Made by a program: the position numbers and the translations under genes. This document shows, piece by piece, positions 44,312 through 54,873 of a stretch of DNA of 64,000 nucleotides; within the stretch, counting starts at the first letter, position 1; every line of letters begins with the position of its first letter. Source of the DNA: Falciphora oryzae (lineage: Eukaryota > Ascomycota > Sordariomycetes > Magnaporthales > Magnaporthaceae); assembly GCA_000733355.1 (NCBI GenBank), contig JNVV01000020.1, positions 497,003-561,002 on the forward strand. Reading direction: 5' to 3'. The notes below the pieces were generated by a model. The model searched no databases, was not told the origin of the DNA, and saw only the letters and a program-made list of their open reading frames with translations.

Positions 44312-45326
44312 ATGGCCACCGCACCAGTACAGCAGTCCGACTTTCCTATCCACGTCGAGCAGACCGTCGAGTTCCTGAGCCAGATGTTCGAGGTGCTGAG
44401 GTTTTACCAAGGCAGCCAAAATGCGTGGAACTTCCATCTGAACAAGCAGCAACTCGACACACTGCGGGTGCGCTGCACTGCGCTGGATCTGACCAGTCCC
44501 GATCCCACGACAGGCCCCGGAGACGGCACCGGATTCCAGTTCGTGCAGCCAATCCCAGCGAATGTCATGGACGAATGGTTGCAAGAAAAGAAGCCTTGGG
44601 GGTCGGTAGAATGCATGCCCTTAGGCGACATTGACACCTTCTACCGGCCCTTTTTTAATGCCCAACATCTCGGCAACCATCTCCATGCTTGGCTTACCAG
44701 TACCGAAGGCCCCGAGCTCTCGTTCCTCCCGGGAATTATGCAGTCCAAAACTGCGTGGAAGCAAAGCCTCGAAAGGTTTTCGTTCATGGGCCCGGATTCC
44801 GAATACCTGCTGCAGGGACCGTACTTCAACGCCGAGAGGATCCTCACCCACCACGGCCGAGAGGACGTCAAGCCGCACATTGTCGCTAGCCTTTGCGACA
44901 ACAACCAGATGAAGGAGGACGACCTCATGATCTCGGAGCTAGCCACAATCTCCCACCTGACCGTGTATCGCTTCCTTACCAAGGTAGTGGAGTTCCGCAT
45001 TGTACCTGTAGGTGTTTCTCAGCAGCGCATTTTAACCCCCGAGGCCTCGGCTGACTTCGTTCCTTTGCCATGGCACCCAGGTTACCATCATCTCCGTGTC
45101 CGGTAGGGACGTCCGAGTGATCCACGCCTACGTTGATGGGAAGAACGGCGTCATCAATGTGCGTAAATCGCCCATCATCAACTTCGACCACGGCGAGGAG
45201 GCGCGCTTCGATGACTGGAAGAGGTTGATGTGCTGGATCGTCGCCGAGCCCGACGTTGAGGTTGTTCGAAAACTGGAGCAACTCCCAGTCGCGGGCAGCC
45301 GGTCGGAGGTGATATTCGTTGCTTGA
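44312..45326 (+). CDS. Orphan fungal protein (two exons)
   Basis: Exons 44312-45007 and 45081-45326 with a 73-nt GTAGGT…CCCAG intron, phase 0, give 313 residues. The start context (caaccATGGcc) is good. The protein is soluble-looking and mixed alpha/beta. Its features include HVEQTVEFLSQMFEVLRFYQ, PANVMDEWLQEKKPWGSVEC, DVKPHIVASLC and, in exon 2, VTIISVSGRDVRVIHAYVDG and DDWKRLMCWIVAEPDVEVV. No signal peptide or membrane segment is seen. I do not recognise the family. A decayed copy of its middle part lies on the minus strand near 50.26-50.57 kb, so the family is multicopy in this genome. Confidence 0.78.
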
Positions 45327-46052
45327 CTGCTCGGACGACTGCGGAGGATTGAGGCGATGGGTGCCCAGAAACGGGGCAGGGTTGTCACGCTGGAGAGACA
45401 GGATAGCCGAGTGGGAGCAGCGCAGCGGAGCTGAACCTCGAGAGATTCTCTCCAACTTTTCTGGTACAAGCAAGCACGGGCAGTTGCCGTATTATGCGAA
45501 TTTTACCCGCTACCTGTCTATGCCTAATTATATGCTTGCGCGTCGATCGCTCCCGGGCTCACAACACTGCCAACAGCAACCCTCCATGCGATCAACCAGG
45601 TAGGTAGGTGTAGTTAGCAAATGGCTACCCTGCTACAACGGGGACAGCACTTTTTGTCGGCTAGAAAAGGCAAAGGAATTAAACATGCAAACGATAGCGG
45701 CGGGCAGGGAGGGGGAAAGATGGCGACGATGTCATCGTCGTTGTTGTTCACTAGCCGTCGATAAAAGACAGGAACAAGAACATGAGACAGGAGAGGAGAG
45801 CTAGGAGCATGAGGAGGGCCAGGTATCGAGCAGGCGTGCGAGGGCGGTGAGCGTCTTGGCGGCTGTCTGGTGCGTGTCGGGAGAGTCTGTAAGGGATATT
45901 AGGCACGGGGCAGACATACAGGTATAGTACCTGAGGCCTCTAGAGAGCACGGCGTAGATATCTTCCTTTTTTCCTTACACTTCAAAATAAACTAATTACT
46001 TCCTCCCTACGCTCTTCACGGCGCTCTGTGCCGCTCCAGTGCTTGGTAATTG
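45327..46052. other. Intergenic with possible small tail-anchored ORF relic
   Basis: No clear gene. On the minus strand about 45745-45885 encodes a basic segment followed by a hydrophobic tail (ARYLALLMLLALLSC…FIDG, stop) after an acceptor-like CCCTTACAG. Its 3' flank (plus strand gtcatcgtcgttgttgttca) resembles the 3' end of the small hydrophobic gene at 42.15 kb. No start codon can be assigned. Confidence 0.35.
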
Positions 46053-46831
46053 CTACCATTCTCCGTCCGCGGATTGCCATTCTTTTGCGGATGCCCATTC
46101 TTCATATGCAGGCGGCAATTCCTCTTCTGAATATTGACAGTCTTCATCTGCAGGCCAGATCCCGCTCTCCTCTTCGCCGCAAGCACTTGACCCCCGGTCC
46201 GACTCCGTCCAGTCCAGTCTGATTAGCTCCTCCTCGTTCGGTGGCCGAATGTGCTTGACAATCTCAGTAAATGGCACTTTGAAGTTCCAATGTTGTATTG
46301 AGCTTACGAGAGCCTGAAACTACGTGGTCGTTGGCCCACTCCTGAGAGGTTGTTCTATGTCGGACCCAAGCGTGATCTGGCTGGGAATAATGATAGAAGT
46401 ATCGGGGAAGAAGATGGCGAGCTTAACTCTCTCGATTGGGTCCTTTTGTATGGGCACTAATCTGGCTTGCGGAGGAAGCAAAGCCGGAGATTGGGGTTGG
46501 CCCCGTGTTGGGCGAGGACCTCAATCGCTTCCCATTGACAGCTGGGAACTGTCTCAGGAAATGCATGCGACGGGCAGAAAATGCGGCTGAAGACTTCGCT
46601 CACAAAGTTGTTCCAAAGATTCGTCGCAAAGGAGCCGGGGAGCGGAAAGTTGGGACCCGTAAAGGGGAAGAACTTATTTCTGAGAACTTTGGCCGGGATT
46701 GGCGGAACCGATTTTGATGGAAGTCCATGGTTGCCCAGTGTTCGGTGTAGCGTCCAAAAGAATACCGATAGACCACACAGCGCGTCTGGTGTCTCTTGGG
46801 CTGGTATTTGGCCAGTTGTGGTCTTCCTCAA
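46053..46831 (-). pseudogene. Ankyrin-like fungal gene relic
   Basis: Minus-strand reading frames in succession carry a TLHRTLGNHGLPS…FPFTGPNFPLPGSFATNLW segment, then WEAIEVLAQHGANPNLRL, the core of an ankyrin repeat. After a stop and frame changes come ERVKLAIFFPDTSIIIPSQI and a final QHWNFKVPFTEIVKHIRPP followed by an acidic tail ending at 46053. The pieces read as one decayed gene of an NLR/ankyrin-type fungal family. The ankyrin assignment rests on one repeat; the rest is unassigned. Confidence 0.45.
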
Positions 46832-47020
46832 CGAGTTGGCTTAATATCGCTTTATTGGGCGAATATTCACGGCACTAGCATATATTTTCCCACATGCTGT
46901 CATCGTCGTCGATCAGTCGACCAGTCCGTCAGCGAGCCGGCCTGTCAATCGGTCGGTCAATCAGTTGCTTGTCTGTGCCAACGCCGAGTTACCGTTATTA
47001 CTAAAGCGGTGCGAAAAACG

Positions 47021-47053
47021 NNNNNNNNNNNNNNNNNNNNNNNNNNNNNNNNN
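47021..47053. other. Assembly gap (33 Ns)
   Basis: Short N run in non-coding sequence next to a dispersed repeat copy. Confidence 0.99.
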
Positions 47054-47104
47054 GGAAAGGACAGAGGAAACTGTTGGAGCAATGGAGGTCCCAATTATGA
47101 ACTT

Positions 47105-47315
47105 CTGGGGGTGTTAATTTCGTTGTCGTGGCATCGCCAGACGAGCCGACCCGGACCTGGGACGTCCCGTCTCGACTAACACAGTCCCAAGGATTTGCCT
47201 TGGGTGTTTTGTGCTGAATTGCAGCGAAAACGCCAGAAGCAAAAAAAGACAGAGGATGACATGGATCACGTCGTCGGGACCAGCCGTTGAGCCGCGACGC
47301 ACGGGGATCAGATCT
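47105..47315. repeat. Dispersed repeat, copy 1
   Basis: Shares several blocks with 49660-49860 in the same order and orientation: gatttgccttggg, gaattgcagcga and agccgttgagccgcgacgca. It is diverged and contains small indels. No coding content was recognised. Confidence 0.7.
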
Positions 47316-48086
47316 GCCTTGTGTGATGGTTGATGGGTCTTGCCCTGCTGGGCACCTCCTGGGCTGTGCAAGCTGCAAGGCCCCTCGTCCCCGCAATCAG
47401 ATCCGCATGATGGCAGGGGTGAGCAAAAAGTGGTAGTGCATGGTTGCGGAACATCTTGGGCGGCGCCTTGGTAATCGATCGAGGCATGCCATGAGTTGAT
47501 CTTTTGCGCATTCTGCTTCTTCCTTATTTTCTCGCCTGGCATTGCGTGCTCCCGCTCGCGTCAACTATTTCCTGTCGCCAACCTCCAACCCCGGCCCGGT
47601 GATTTTAGTCGCCCTCTTGGCAGTTAAGCGCCGATCACCCCCCAAGCACGCGCCGGCTTGTGTCTCCGGGTTGGGGAAGGCTGATTGGCGGGAGTAAGCG
47701 AATAAAGAGTAAGCAATTTTCCCCTTGCGGATCGTGAGGCGATGATCCCCTGCGCCAGCGCAAATTGGGGCCACCAACGATGGCGCACGCCCGGCAGACC
47801 CTGGCAAGCCTCGATGCTTCTCTCTTTTTCTTTCTCCTTGCATCCAATTCCCTGTCTTTTCTCCCCTCTCCTGTCCTTCCCCAAAGGATCGTGTCCTTGC
47901 AGCTGAGCTTCCACGCAAGCAGACGGATCCTATCGCTCGGTTCTGTTTACCCTTGATCCTCAATTTCTTCACTGACACATCTTTAGTGCTTTAGCGTCTC
48001 GCGAAGCACCAAAAAAAGGGGCACCACAAAAACGCGGCAGACAGGAGGAGGGAAGACGAGGGGGGAAACAAAGCAAACCTATCAAG
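47316..48086. other. Intergenic/5' leader of the membrane-protein gene
   Basis: Pyrimidine-rich sequence near 47815-47880 and purine-rich sequence just before the start codon at 48087 suggest promoter and 5' leader. Nothing else recognised. Confidence 0.45.
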
Positions 48087-49202
48087 ATGTCTGCGCCAGA
48101 CCCAGTCGCCTTCTTCAACGACTGGTTCTTCACAACCAACAAGACTGACAACAACTGCCCGGGCTCCCTGCCGTGCCCGCCGCCCAACAAGGCCTGCGCC
48201 CGGGACCCGACGAACGGCAGCCGCTACTGCTGCGATGGCCAGCCCGACGCCAAGAGCAAAGTAGGCCGCGTGTGCTGGAAAGGCCCCACGGACTGCAAGA
48301 CCGACGGCAGCACCGTCGACTGCAGCAACGGCAAGCGCACCTGGTGCTGCCTGTCGGGACTCGAGAAGTGCAGCCAGACGCCCAACCAGGACGCCGCCAT
48401 CTGCTGGAGCACGCGCCACGACCCGCTCTACAACGTCACCTACAACGACCTCGACCGCCTCCACAGCAGCCTGAGCGCCAGCCAGCCCCAGGCCAACTCG
48501 CTCGCCTTCGACGTCGTCTCCCTCATCAGCGCCACCGCCACCGCGCCCTTCGCGACCGCCTCGAGCGCCCCCTCCACGTCCACTACCCCGTTGAGCTCCC
48601 CCACCACCGGCTCGTCCAGCAGCCGCACCGCTCCCACCGACGCCTCCTCGCCCGCCACGACGTCCGGCGCGCCGCCCGCGCAAGCGGCGCAGGACTCCTC
48701 CTCAGGCGTCTCGGGCGGTGCCATCGCAGGTATCGTCATCGGCGTCATCGTGGGCATCGCACTGATCGCCCTTGCCGTCTTCTTCCTGCTCAAGCGGAGG
48801 AAACACAACAACGCAGCCGGCGGCGCCCCCGCCGAGCTTGGAGCCGGACACACGCCTGCCCCAGTGGCGGCTGTGCCGGGCATCCACGGGAAGGGACCGC
48901 ACCACTACCCCGGCGGACAGGCAGCGGGCGCGGTGGAGGCGGACGGCTACTACGGCAAGAACGCAGGCTCGCCGCCGGCGCCGGGATACCAGTACCCGCA
49001 GCAGCAGCAGTACCAAGAGCTCGGCGGGGAGGGCTACCACACGATGCGGTCCGAGCTGGCGGTCGAGGAGCCGCAGGAGCTTCCGGCGTCCTACGGCAGC
49101 CATCCCCCCAGCGGCGGCGGCGCGCCGTACTCAGCTGTGAGCTCGACGACGGCGGGGTTCCATCCTAGTCCGTATTCGGAGGCGAGCGTGCCCGCGAGGT
49201 GA
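48087..49202 (+). CDS. WSC/Mid2-like single-pass membrane protein with Cys-rich ectodomain
   Basis: Single exon, 371 residues, good start context (caagATGtct). Residues 20-120 are Cys-rich (CPGSLPCPP, SRYCCDGQP, GRVCWKGPTDCK, RTWCCLSGLEKC, AAICWSTR). Residues 140-215 are Ser/Thr/Ala-rich and presumably O-glycosylated. One transmembrane helix follows at about 216-240 (GAIAGIVIGVIVGIALIALA, then FFLLKRRKH). The tail is Gly/Pro/Tyr/Gln-rich and cytoplasmic. This layout matches fungal cell-surface sensors of the Wsc/Mid2 type. No N-terminal signal peptide is visible: the chain starts MSAPDPVAFFNDWFF. It may therefore use a reverse signal-anchor topology, or a 5' exon is missing from this model. 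Confidence 0.85.
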   Translation: MSAPDPVAFFNDWFFTTNKTDNNCPGSLPCPPPNKACARDPTNGSRYCCDGQPDAKSKVGRVCWKGPTDCKTDGSTVDCSNGKRTWCCLSGLEKCSQTPNQDAAICWSTRHDPLYNVTYNDLDRLHSSLSASQPQANSLAFDVVSLISATATAPFATASSAPSTSTTPLSSPTTGSSSSRTAPTDASSPATTSGAPPAQAAQDSSSGVSGGAIAGIVIGVIVGIALIALAVFFLLKRRKHNNAAGGAPAELGAGHTPAPVAAVPGIHGKGPHHYPGGQAAGAVEADGYYGKNAGSPPAPGYQYPQQQQYQELGGEGYHTMRSELAVEEPQELPASYGSHPPSGGGAPYSAVSSTTAGFHPSPYSEASVPAR

Positions 49203-50261
49203 CCGGCGAGGCGGGAAGGGAGGAGAAAAGGAGTGCGGAAGCGACACAATAAACCCTTCATTTGTAATTTTTTACTCTTAGTTCCTGGGAATCTATCTCG
49301 TGGTGTGTGATCCGTGACTCCTGAATCTAATTATCGCCTTTTGACCTTTTTTTCCCCTGGGAAAGGAGGCCATTTTAATCTGCCCCATTCTTGTTGCTGC
49401 GACTCGCTCACCCGGAGGCGAGGCAGCCATACATTTTCGCCAGCCGATCATAGCGGGAAATTGGTGGCAGCCGTATAGTGACGTATACGCAAGCGATGCG
49501 ACTGGCGCTCCCGAATCAGACTCAAAATGATGAGCTGTGGTGGTACCAGTGAAGAGAAGCAAATGGTCGTAAGGAGGCCGACAGCGGTTGTGGCCATGCC
49601 TTTGTCATTTCGTCGGCTCCTCGCCGGGCGGTGCCCTGCCCACCGGACGAGCTCGCTTCGACCAGGACGTCCCGTGCTGGCCTGCCATATAGCCAACGCA
49701 GCCCCAACGATTTGCCTTGGGGACCTACCGTGACTTGGACAGAATTGCAGCGACGGCGGTCAGACTTACCTAGAAAGCACGAGGGAAGACCTGTATGTAT
49801 CACGTCGACGGGACTAGCCGTTGAGCCGCGACGCACGGGGGTCGGATCTGCTTGGGTGGTAACGATAGGCCTTACGGGCCTAGGTTCTGCACAACAAATC
49901 TTCCATTTACCGGAGCGGTCGGGGGGCACGGCAGACGGACCACGAGCATCTTGAGGGTCGGGCCGGGGGGGCCGGCGAGCATGTTGATAGTCGGTCGAGC
50001 GAGGCGTGAGTCTGTCTACTTATATCTTTATCTGGTGTTTTCATTGTTATGATTACGTCAGCATCATTCAAGAAACAGGAACAGGGTAGGGGAAGTGAAG
50101 AGAAATCCGGGTGAGGAACCGATCAAGCCGACGGCAGGTAGGCACGTACCTGGCTGGCTTCTGACTTCTGATCAGAGTCCGCGATGCTCGTGTCGACAAG
50201 GGGACGCCCAGCGCTTTGTGGACAGGGTCCGGCTGGCCAACTAGCTGCCTTGTGTCATGGT
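49203..50261. other. Intergenic with dispersed repeat copy
   Basis: The 3' region of the membrane-protein gene, then the second copy of the dispersed repeat (49660-49860), then sequence without recognisable features. Confidence 0.45.
49660..49860. repeat. Dispersed repeat, copy 2
   Basis: Direct-orientation counterpart of 47105-47315. The best-conserved block is agccgttgagccgcgacgca, followed by cgggg and gatctgc. The two copies bracket the 48087-49202 gene. Confidence 0.7.
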
Positions 50262-50570
50262 ATCATTGGATCGGGTTGGGTCGGAATCATTAATCCGTCT
50301 TCCCGCATCGGGGTCCTGTCGCAAAGGCTCGCGACGATGTGCGGCTTGACGCCCTCTCGGCTGCGGTGGTCGAGGATCCCAGTCGCTCGGCGTTGAAGTG
50401 CGGTCCCCGCAGCACGCACTAGGAACTCGGGTTCATGAACAGGAGCCGGATCGTGTTCTTCTCCCACACGGCCTTAGAGACCGTGTTTCCTGGAGGAATG
50501 GGAGCTCAGGACCGTCTGTAGGGCTATTGAGGCCACGGGCGCTGAGGTGTCTGGGCATTCGACTAGGGCT
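50262..50570 (-). pseudogene. Decayed paralogue of the orphan gene at 44312
   Basis: Minus-strand fragments align in order with the middle of the 313-residue orphan protein: a RMPRHLSARGLNSPT…GPELPFL segment, then KAVWEKNTIRLLFMNPSS, RGPHFNAER and GVKPHIVASLCD. The frame changes several times and contains stops. Both ends of the parent gene are missing. It is a truncated, non-functional copy. Confidence 0.78.
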
Positions 50571-50996
50571 GTTCGTGCCTCAAGCTACCAAGAACAAAAG
50601 TGATTATAACGAGCCCTCCGCACCTTGTTGGGCAGCAGTTGGGCTCGGCCGTTTCGGCCATTCCCGTGCATGCAACAGGCGCCCGCCACGCTCAGCCACC
50701 ACAGGGCAGCTGTTCGGCGCCAATAGGACCTGACGGTCTGCCTTTCGTGCTGTGTGAACCAGGGAGGGGAAAAGGAGAGCTGGAACCGCCCTCATCACCT
50801 CCTTTATCCTCCCTCCTCTTGAATATATCATCCAGGTCTACCAGACGTTTCGCAACCTCCATCGATGATACTTACCTGCGCTCCTATTCCTAGGTAGCCT
50901 ATCCACTTGCAAACCGACCAAGCGCTTGCGCCCTCAGTACACCCTATCAATCAACTTGCTCATTTCTTACCTGTTTTTGCTTTTTCTGCACCCAGG
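50571..50996. other. Intergenic upstream of the NLR gene
   Basis: Pyrimidine-rich sequence ending in tttttctgcacccag just before an ATG at 50997, which could be a 5' UTR intron acceptor. No other feature seen. Confidence 0.4.
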
Positions 50997-53900
50997 ATGT
51001 CCGGCCTCGAGGCGTTTCGCTCGTCTGCAACGTTTTCACCGTCATCAGCTTCGCCCGCGAAACCGTCGGGATTTGTAAAGACGTCTACGATGGGGCGTCG
51101 CTTGAAGCGGAGCTCTTAAGGGGCAAGGTTGCCTGCATGAAGGATATCGCCGACGAGATTCAACAGCATTGCGACAACGCTCCTGCGCCTACCGGGAAGG
51201 CGGACGCTAACCTTCTCAAAACCTCCCAAAAATGCGCCGTCGTGGCGCGTGCCCTCAAAGAGGAGGCCGGCTTCCTAATCAGCGGGAAAACGAAGGGAAA
51301 TCTGACGGCATCTATCTTCGCGGCTATAAAAAGCCACTGGCGGAGGCATCGGATCAACAAGCTGGAGAGGTCGTTGGAGGACTATAGGAGTCTTCTCGAA
51401 TCGAAGCAACTGGCTCGGGTGTTGTGCGTGCTCTTACCCTCTTCGGGTCGATCTAATGCCTGATCGGCATTCATGCTAACAATCCCAAAGATCCAAATCC
51501 CGGGCCCTCGAGATCAGTCAAGAAACGCAGTTTGCGCTTTTGAGCGAAAGACTTCAGCTATTCGTCACCCAGGTTGCTAAAGGGTACACTCAGCTAGACC
51601 TCCTGGTGACGAAAGAGGTGAAGACCGAGGGTGTTCGGGTTGAGAAAGCCATGAAGGAACACGTAACGAGCCAGACCCAGGTCACGACAGCTGCGGTAGG
51701 CGGCGTGATGCAACGGGTTCAAGAGATTCATCTCAGGGGCAGCAGTGACGCACGGGCGCAGCGGTTGCTGGGGAGTTTGAAGTTCCCAGGCCTCAACGAG
51801 CGTCGCAACCACGTGGCCGAGTCGCTGGAGGGCACCTTCGACTGGATTTTTACGGGAGAGGATGAAGCACAGCGGTGGGACAGCTTTCTCGACTGGCTGA
51901 GGTCCGAGAGCAAGTGGTACTGGATCAGCGGCAAGCCAGGATCCGGGAAGAGCACGCTGGTCAAGTATCTGCTCAAGGACCCACGCACTCGGACGGCCCT
52001 CAATACCTGGAAACCAGACACCCTCCTTCTGTCACACTTTTTCTGGAAGCCGGGGTCCATTCTGCAGAAGAACATCAAGGGCCCTTTTCTCTCCCTGCTG
52101 CACCAACTAGCTTCTGCGGGCAAGGCGGTGCTTCAGGCCCTGCTAGATGAGTCCCCGAGCCTAGAGGACAAGAAATCCAATACCGACTGGTCAGTCCATG
52201 AGCTGAAGTCTATCCTCGTCAAGGCATTTTTGTTCCATTCGCCCGCCGTCTGTATCTTTGTCGACGGACTGGATGAGATATGCAAGGAGGACGGCTCCAG
52301 GGCATTGCTGGATGCCATTTCGGACCTGGCAACCCTCCCACTGGTCAAAGTCTGCGTGGCAAGCAGGCCAGAGCCAAGGTTTCAGAGGCAACTCCTCCAG
52401 CATCAGCGGCTCAAGTTACAGGACTTGACAAAGCGAGACATGAAAGCCTACGCAGAGAGCACTTTCGCCCCCTATCGTGTACCTGGGCGGGGAATCCTCG
52501 ACGAGGGAGCGGCGTGGAGAATACAGGTGACTCTTGTTGACAAGGCTGAAGGCGTTTTTCTCTGGCTCCACCTGGCAGCCAAAAGCCTTATCCGAGGTCT
52601 GGAAAATGGAGAAGAGGGGTGGGATCTCTTTGAGCGACTGAAAGATCTGCCAACGGAGCTTGGGGACCTCTACTCGGACATGTGGCAAAGACTTAACGAC
52701 GACACACCACTGCACCGGCAGGCAGCCGCACAATACTTGAACTTCATCATCACCGCCGTCAGGGATACACCGGGGACCGGGCGAAACGGCCCTCTCTTCT
52801 CCTACAATAATCTGCTGCAGCTAACAGTGGCAACCGAGCTGAAATGCAAAGAGCTCTTCTCAACCGCCTTGAGGCGAGGATTTGATCATAATGGGGCCAT
52901 CACCTTACGAAACCTCTGTGAAAGGACCCGAAATACGGTACTTCTTCGGTGTGCTGGACTTGTTGAGTTTGTGACTCATGGAGAGCCCGCGGCCACCCAC
53001 AGTGTCAAGCTTGTCTCTGACGGCTCAGTTCTGGACCTCTCTCTGTTTGACACGGCTGAGTTTATCTACCGCACGGCTTTCGACTTCCTGACCGACACCG
53101 AGGAGGGTCGGCGTATCCGTGAGCACGACTCGAGCTCAAAAGACGACCGAGTTGTCAAGCTCAGTCGCGGCCTTATATGTCAAACAATGGTTGCCAGCTG
53201 CCAACGCCTTGATTATCTGCAGGGGAAGCCCTGGCTGCTGCTGGCTGTGTTAAAGGAACCTCATCAAGATGTCCCGGAGCTGTTGATAATCTGTCGTCAG
53301 CTCTATGAAGGAGATCGACTGATGGCCACTCTCTGGGGAAAATATGCCTCCTATGGCAAGCTGGTTGACTTTATCCCCGGGGTGGCGACCGAAATCACAT
53401 CCAAGGCCATGTACCCTCAGCTGGTCGAGTGTTTACTTGCACGCGTGGACGAAAGCCCATCGCCGGCGGACACGGCAACAAAGTTTTTGAAGCAGATTAT
53501 GATGCAAGATCTCCTGGGAGGGACGGGCAGGGAAGAACCAATATCAAAAGAAGAAAGAGATCGGTTTCTCGGTGGCTCGCCGAGTCCCACGATCAAGAAA
53601 TTCCAGCTTTCGATTCGACGGCGGTTTACCAACCTGGACCAGGTCTTGGAGCCTTTAGTTCAAAAAGGAGCAAGCACTCGTGCCAAGCAGCTACTTTTTA
53701 GCCCAAACTATCACGGAATGACCAGATTCAAGAAACAGCTACCCTTCATGTCTATCCCTGGCAAATTCCTACAAGCGATGATAACCGACGTCCAGGATTG
53801 GCAGGCCTTTGATGTTACCTCCGCCTTTCTCCACTCCGGCCTGGATTTTCAGGAGCGCATCTCGTTCAGTATCACCCTCCTTGCGCCGCCTCCGCATATC

Positions 53901-54650
53901 ACCCCCTTCGCGCCTCTGAATATGCGGTCCACCCCAGCAAGCTTCAAATCGGCCAACGCAAGCTACTCCATTTCAACCTTCATTGTTAACTCTTCTGGAT
54001 TTAGCAGCGATGAGCCTGTTATCCACCTGGCTGTTGAAGCTAATCTGGCGTTCGCGCTTGGTTTGATCTGTCGAAGACTCGTGGATAAAGGAGGCTCATC
54101 GCAGAAGGTCCGAGAAGTGGCGCAGGCGGCGTTTGTGGCCGGAGCCTCTGCGCAGGTTAAGTATGTGGGCAAAGGCGCCCCTCCCCCTCGCCCTGGTACC
54201 CCCGACTTGGGCGACCCGGACGAGCGGTACCGCGAGAAAGTCATGCTGCTTCAGGGGCGGGGGCCATACCCGCCGGACCGGGAAGGGCGGGACCGGGAAA
54301 GGCGGAACCAGGAAGAGCAGGACCACTACTACCGAATCCTGAACGAAGCAGTGAGTCGTGAACTTCTGGGGGTCGTGGACGCAATTCTTATGGGCCGGGA
54401 TAGCTGGGAATACCTGGAGTCACAGCGGGAAACGCTGCATTCTATTTGGGAGGAGCTCGGTGATGGCGGGGGACCAGGGACGACGCGCGAAGATGAGGAG
54501 AGCGTGCAGGAGGGAGAAGAGAACGATGGAGCGAGTCCCAACTTTGAAAGGGTTCATAAAGGCATTGAAGAGCTCCTTGCTGCGGAGGGCTGTGGTTTCG
54601 TTTTTGTTGGGCTGGATGACAAGGGGGGGTTTCAGGTCATTGATGGGTAG
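50997..54650 (+). CDS. Fungal NLR/STAND NTPase (NACHT) with DUF7791-like region; apparent frameshift near start
   Basis: Exon 1 carries the N-terminal helical block typical of fungal NLRs: SLVCNVFTVISFARETVGIC, KDVYDGASLEAELLRGKV. The ATG at 50997 (MSGLEA) is one base out of phase with that block at about 51012. An intron lies at about 51421-51490, with a CTAAC branch and AAAG acceptor. Exon 2 runs open to 54650, more than 1040 codons. It has the pre-NACHT motif KFPGLNERRNHVAESLEGTFDWIF, Walker A GKPGSGKST (51931-51957), Walker B VCIFVDGLDEI (about 52249-52281) and a sensor-like VCVASRPEPRF. A DUF7791-like helical region follows (GVFLWLHLAAKSLIRGL, LPTELGDLYSDMWQRL). The C-terminal part has no ankyrin, WD or TPR repeats and ends in a charged region. 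Such proteins are candidate allorecognition or cell-death receptors. The single frameshift could be real or a sequence error. Confidence 0.82.
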
Positions 54651-54873
54651 GCGGTGCTTCTGTTGGGGAAGGGTCAGGTGGCTGGCCCTCTTTTGCGCAC
54701 GCTGCCATCGGGCTCAGTTCAGGGGCTGGCTGTTGATCACGGCGACAACGGTGACGACAGTATGCCCACCCCAGTTGCCCTGCGTTCTGTAGTGCAAAGA
54801 CAACATGACGTTTGTTCTAGGAGCTGTAATTATACCTTCCCTTAGCTTCGCTGACGCTCGCGCCATTCCGGAC
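54651..54873. other. Convergent intergenic region
   Basis: About 220 bp between the stop of the plus-strand NLR gene and the stop of the minus-strand DUF7580 relic. Nothing else recognised. Confidence 0.5.
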
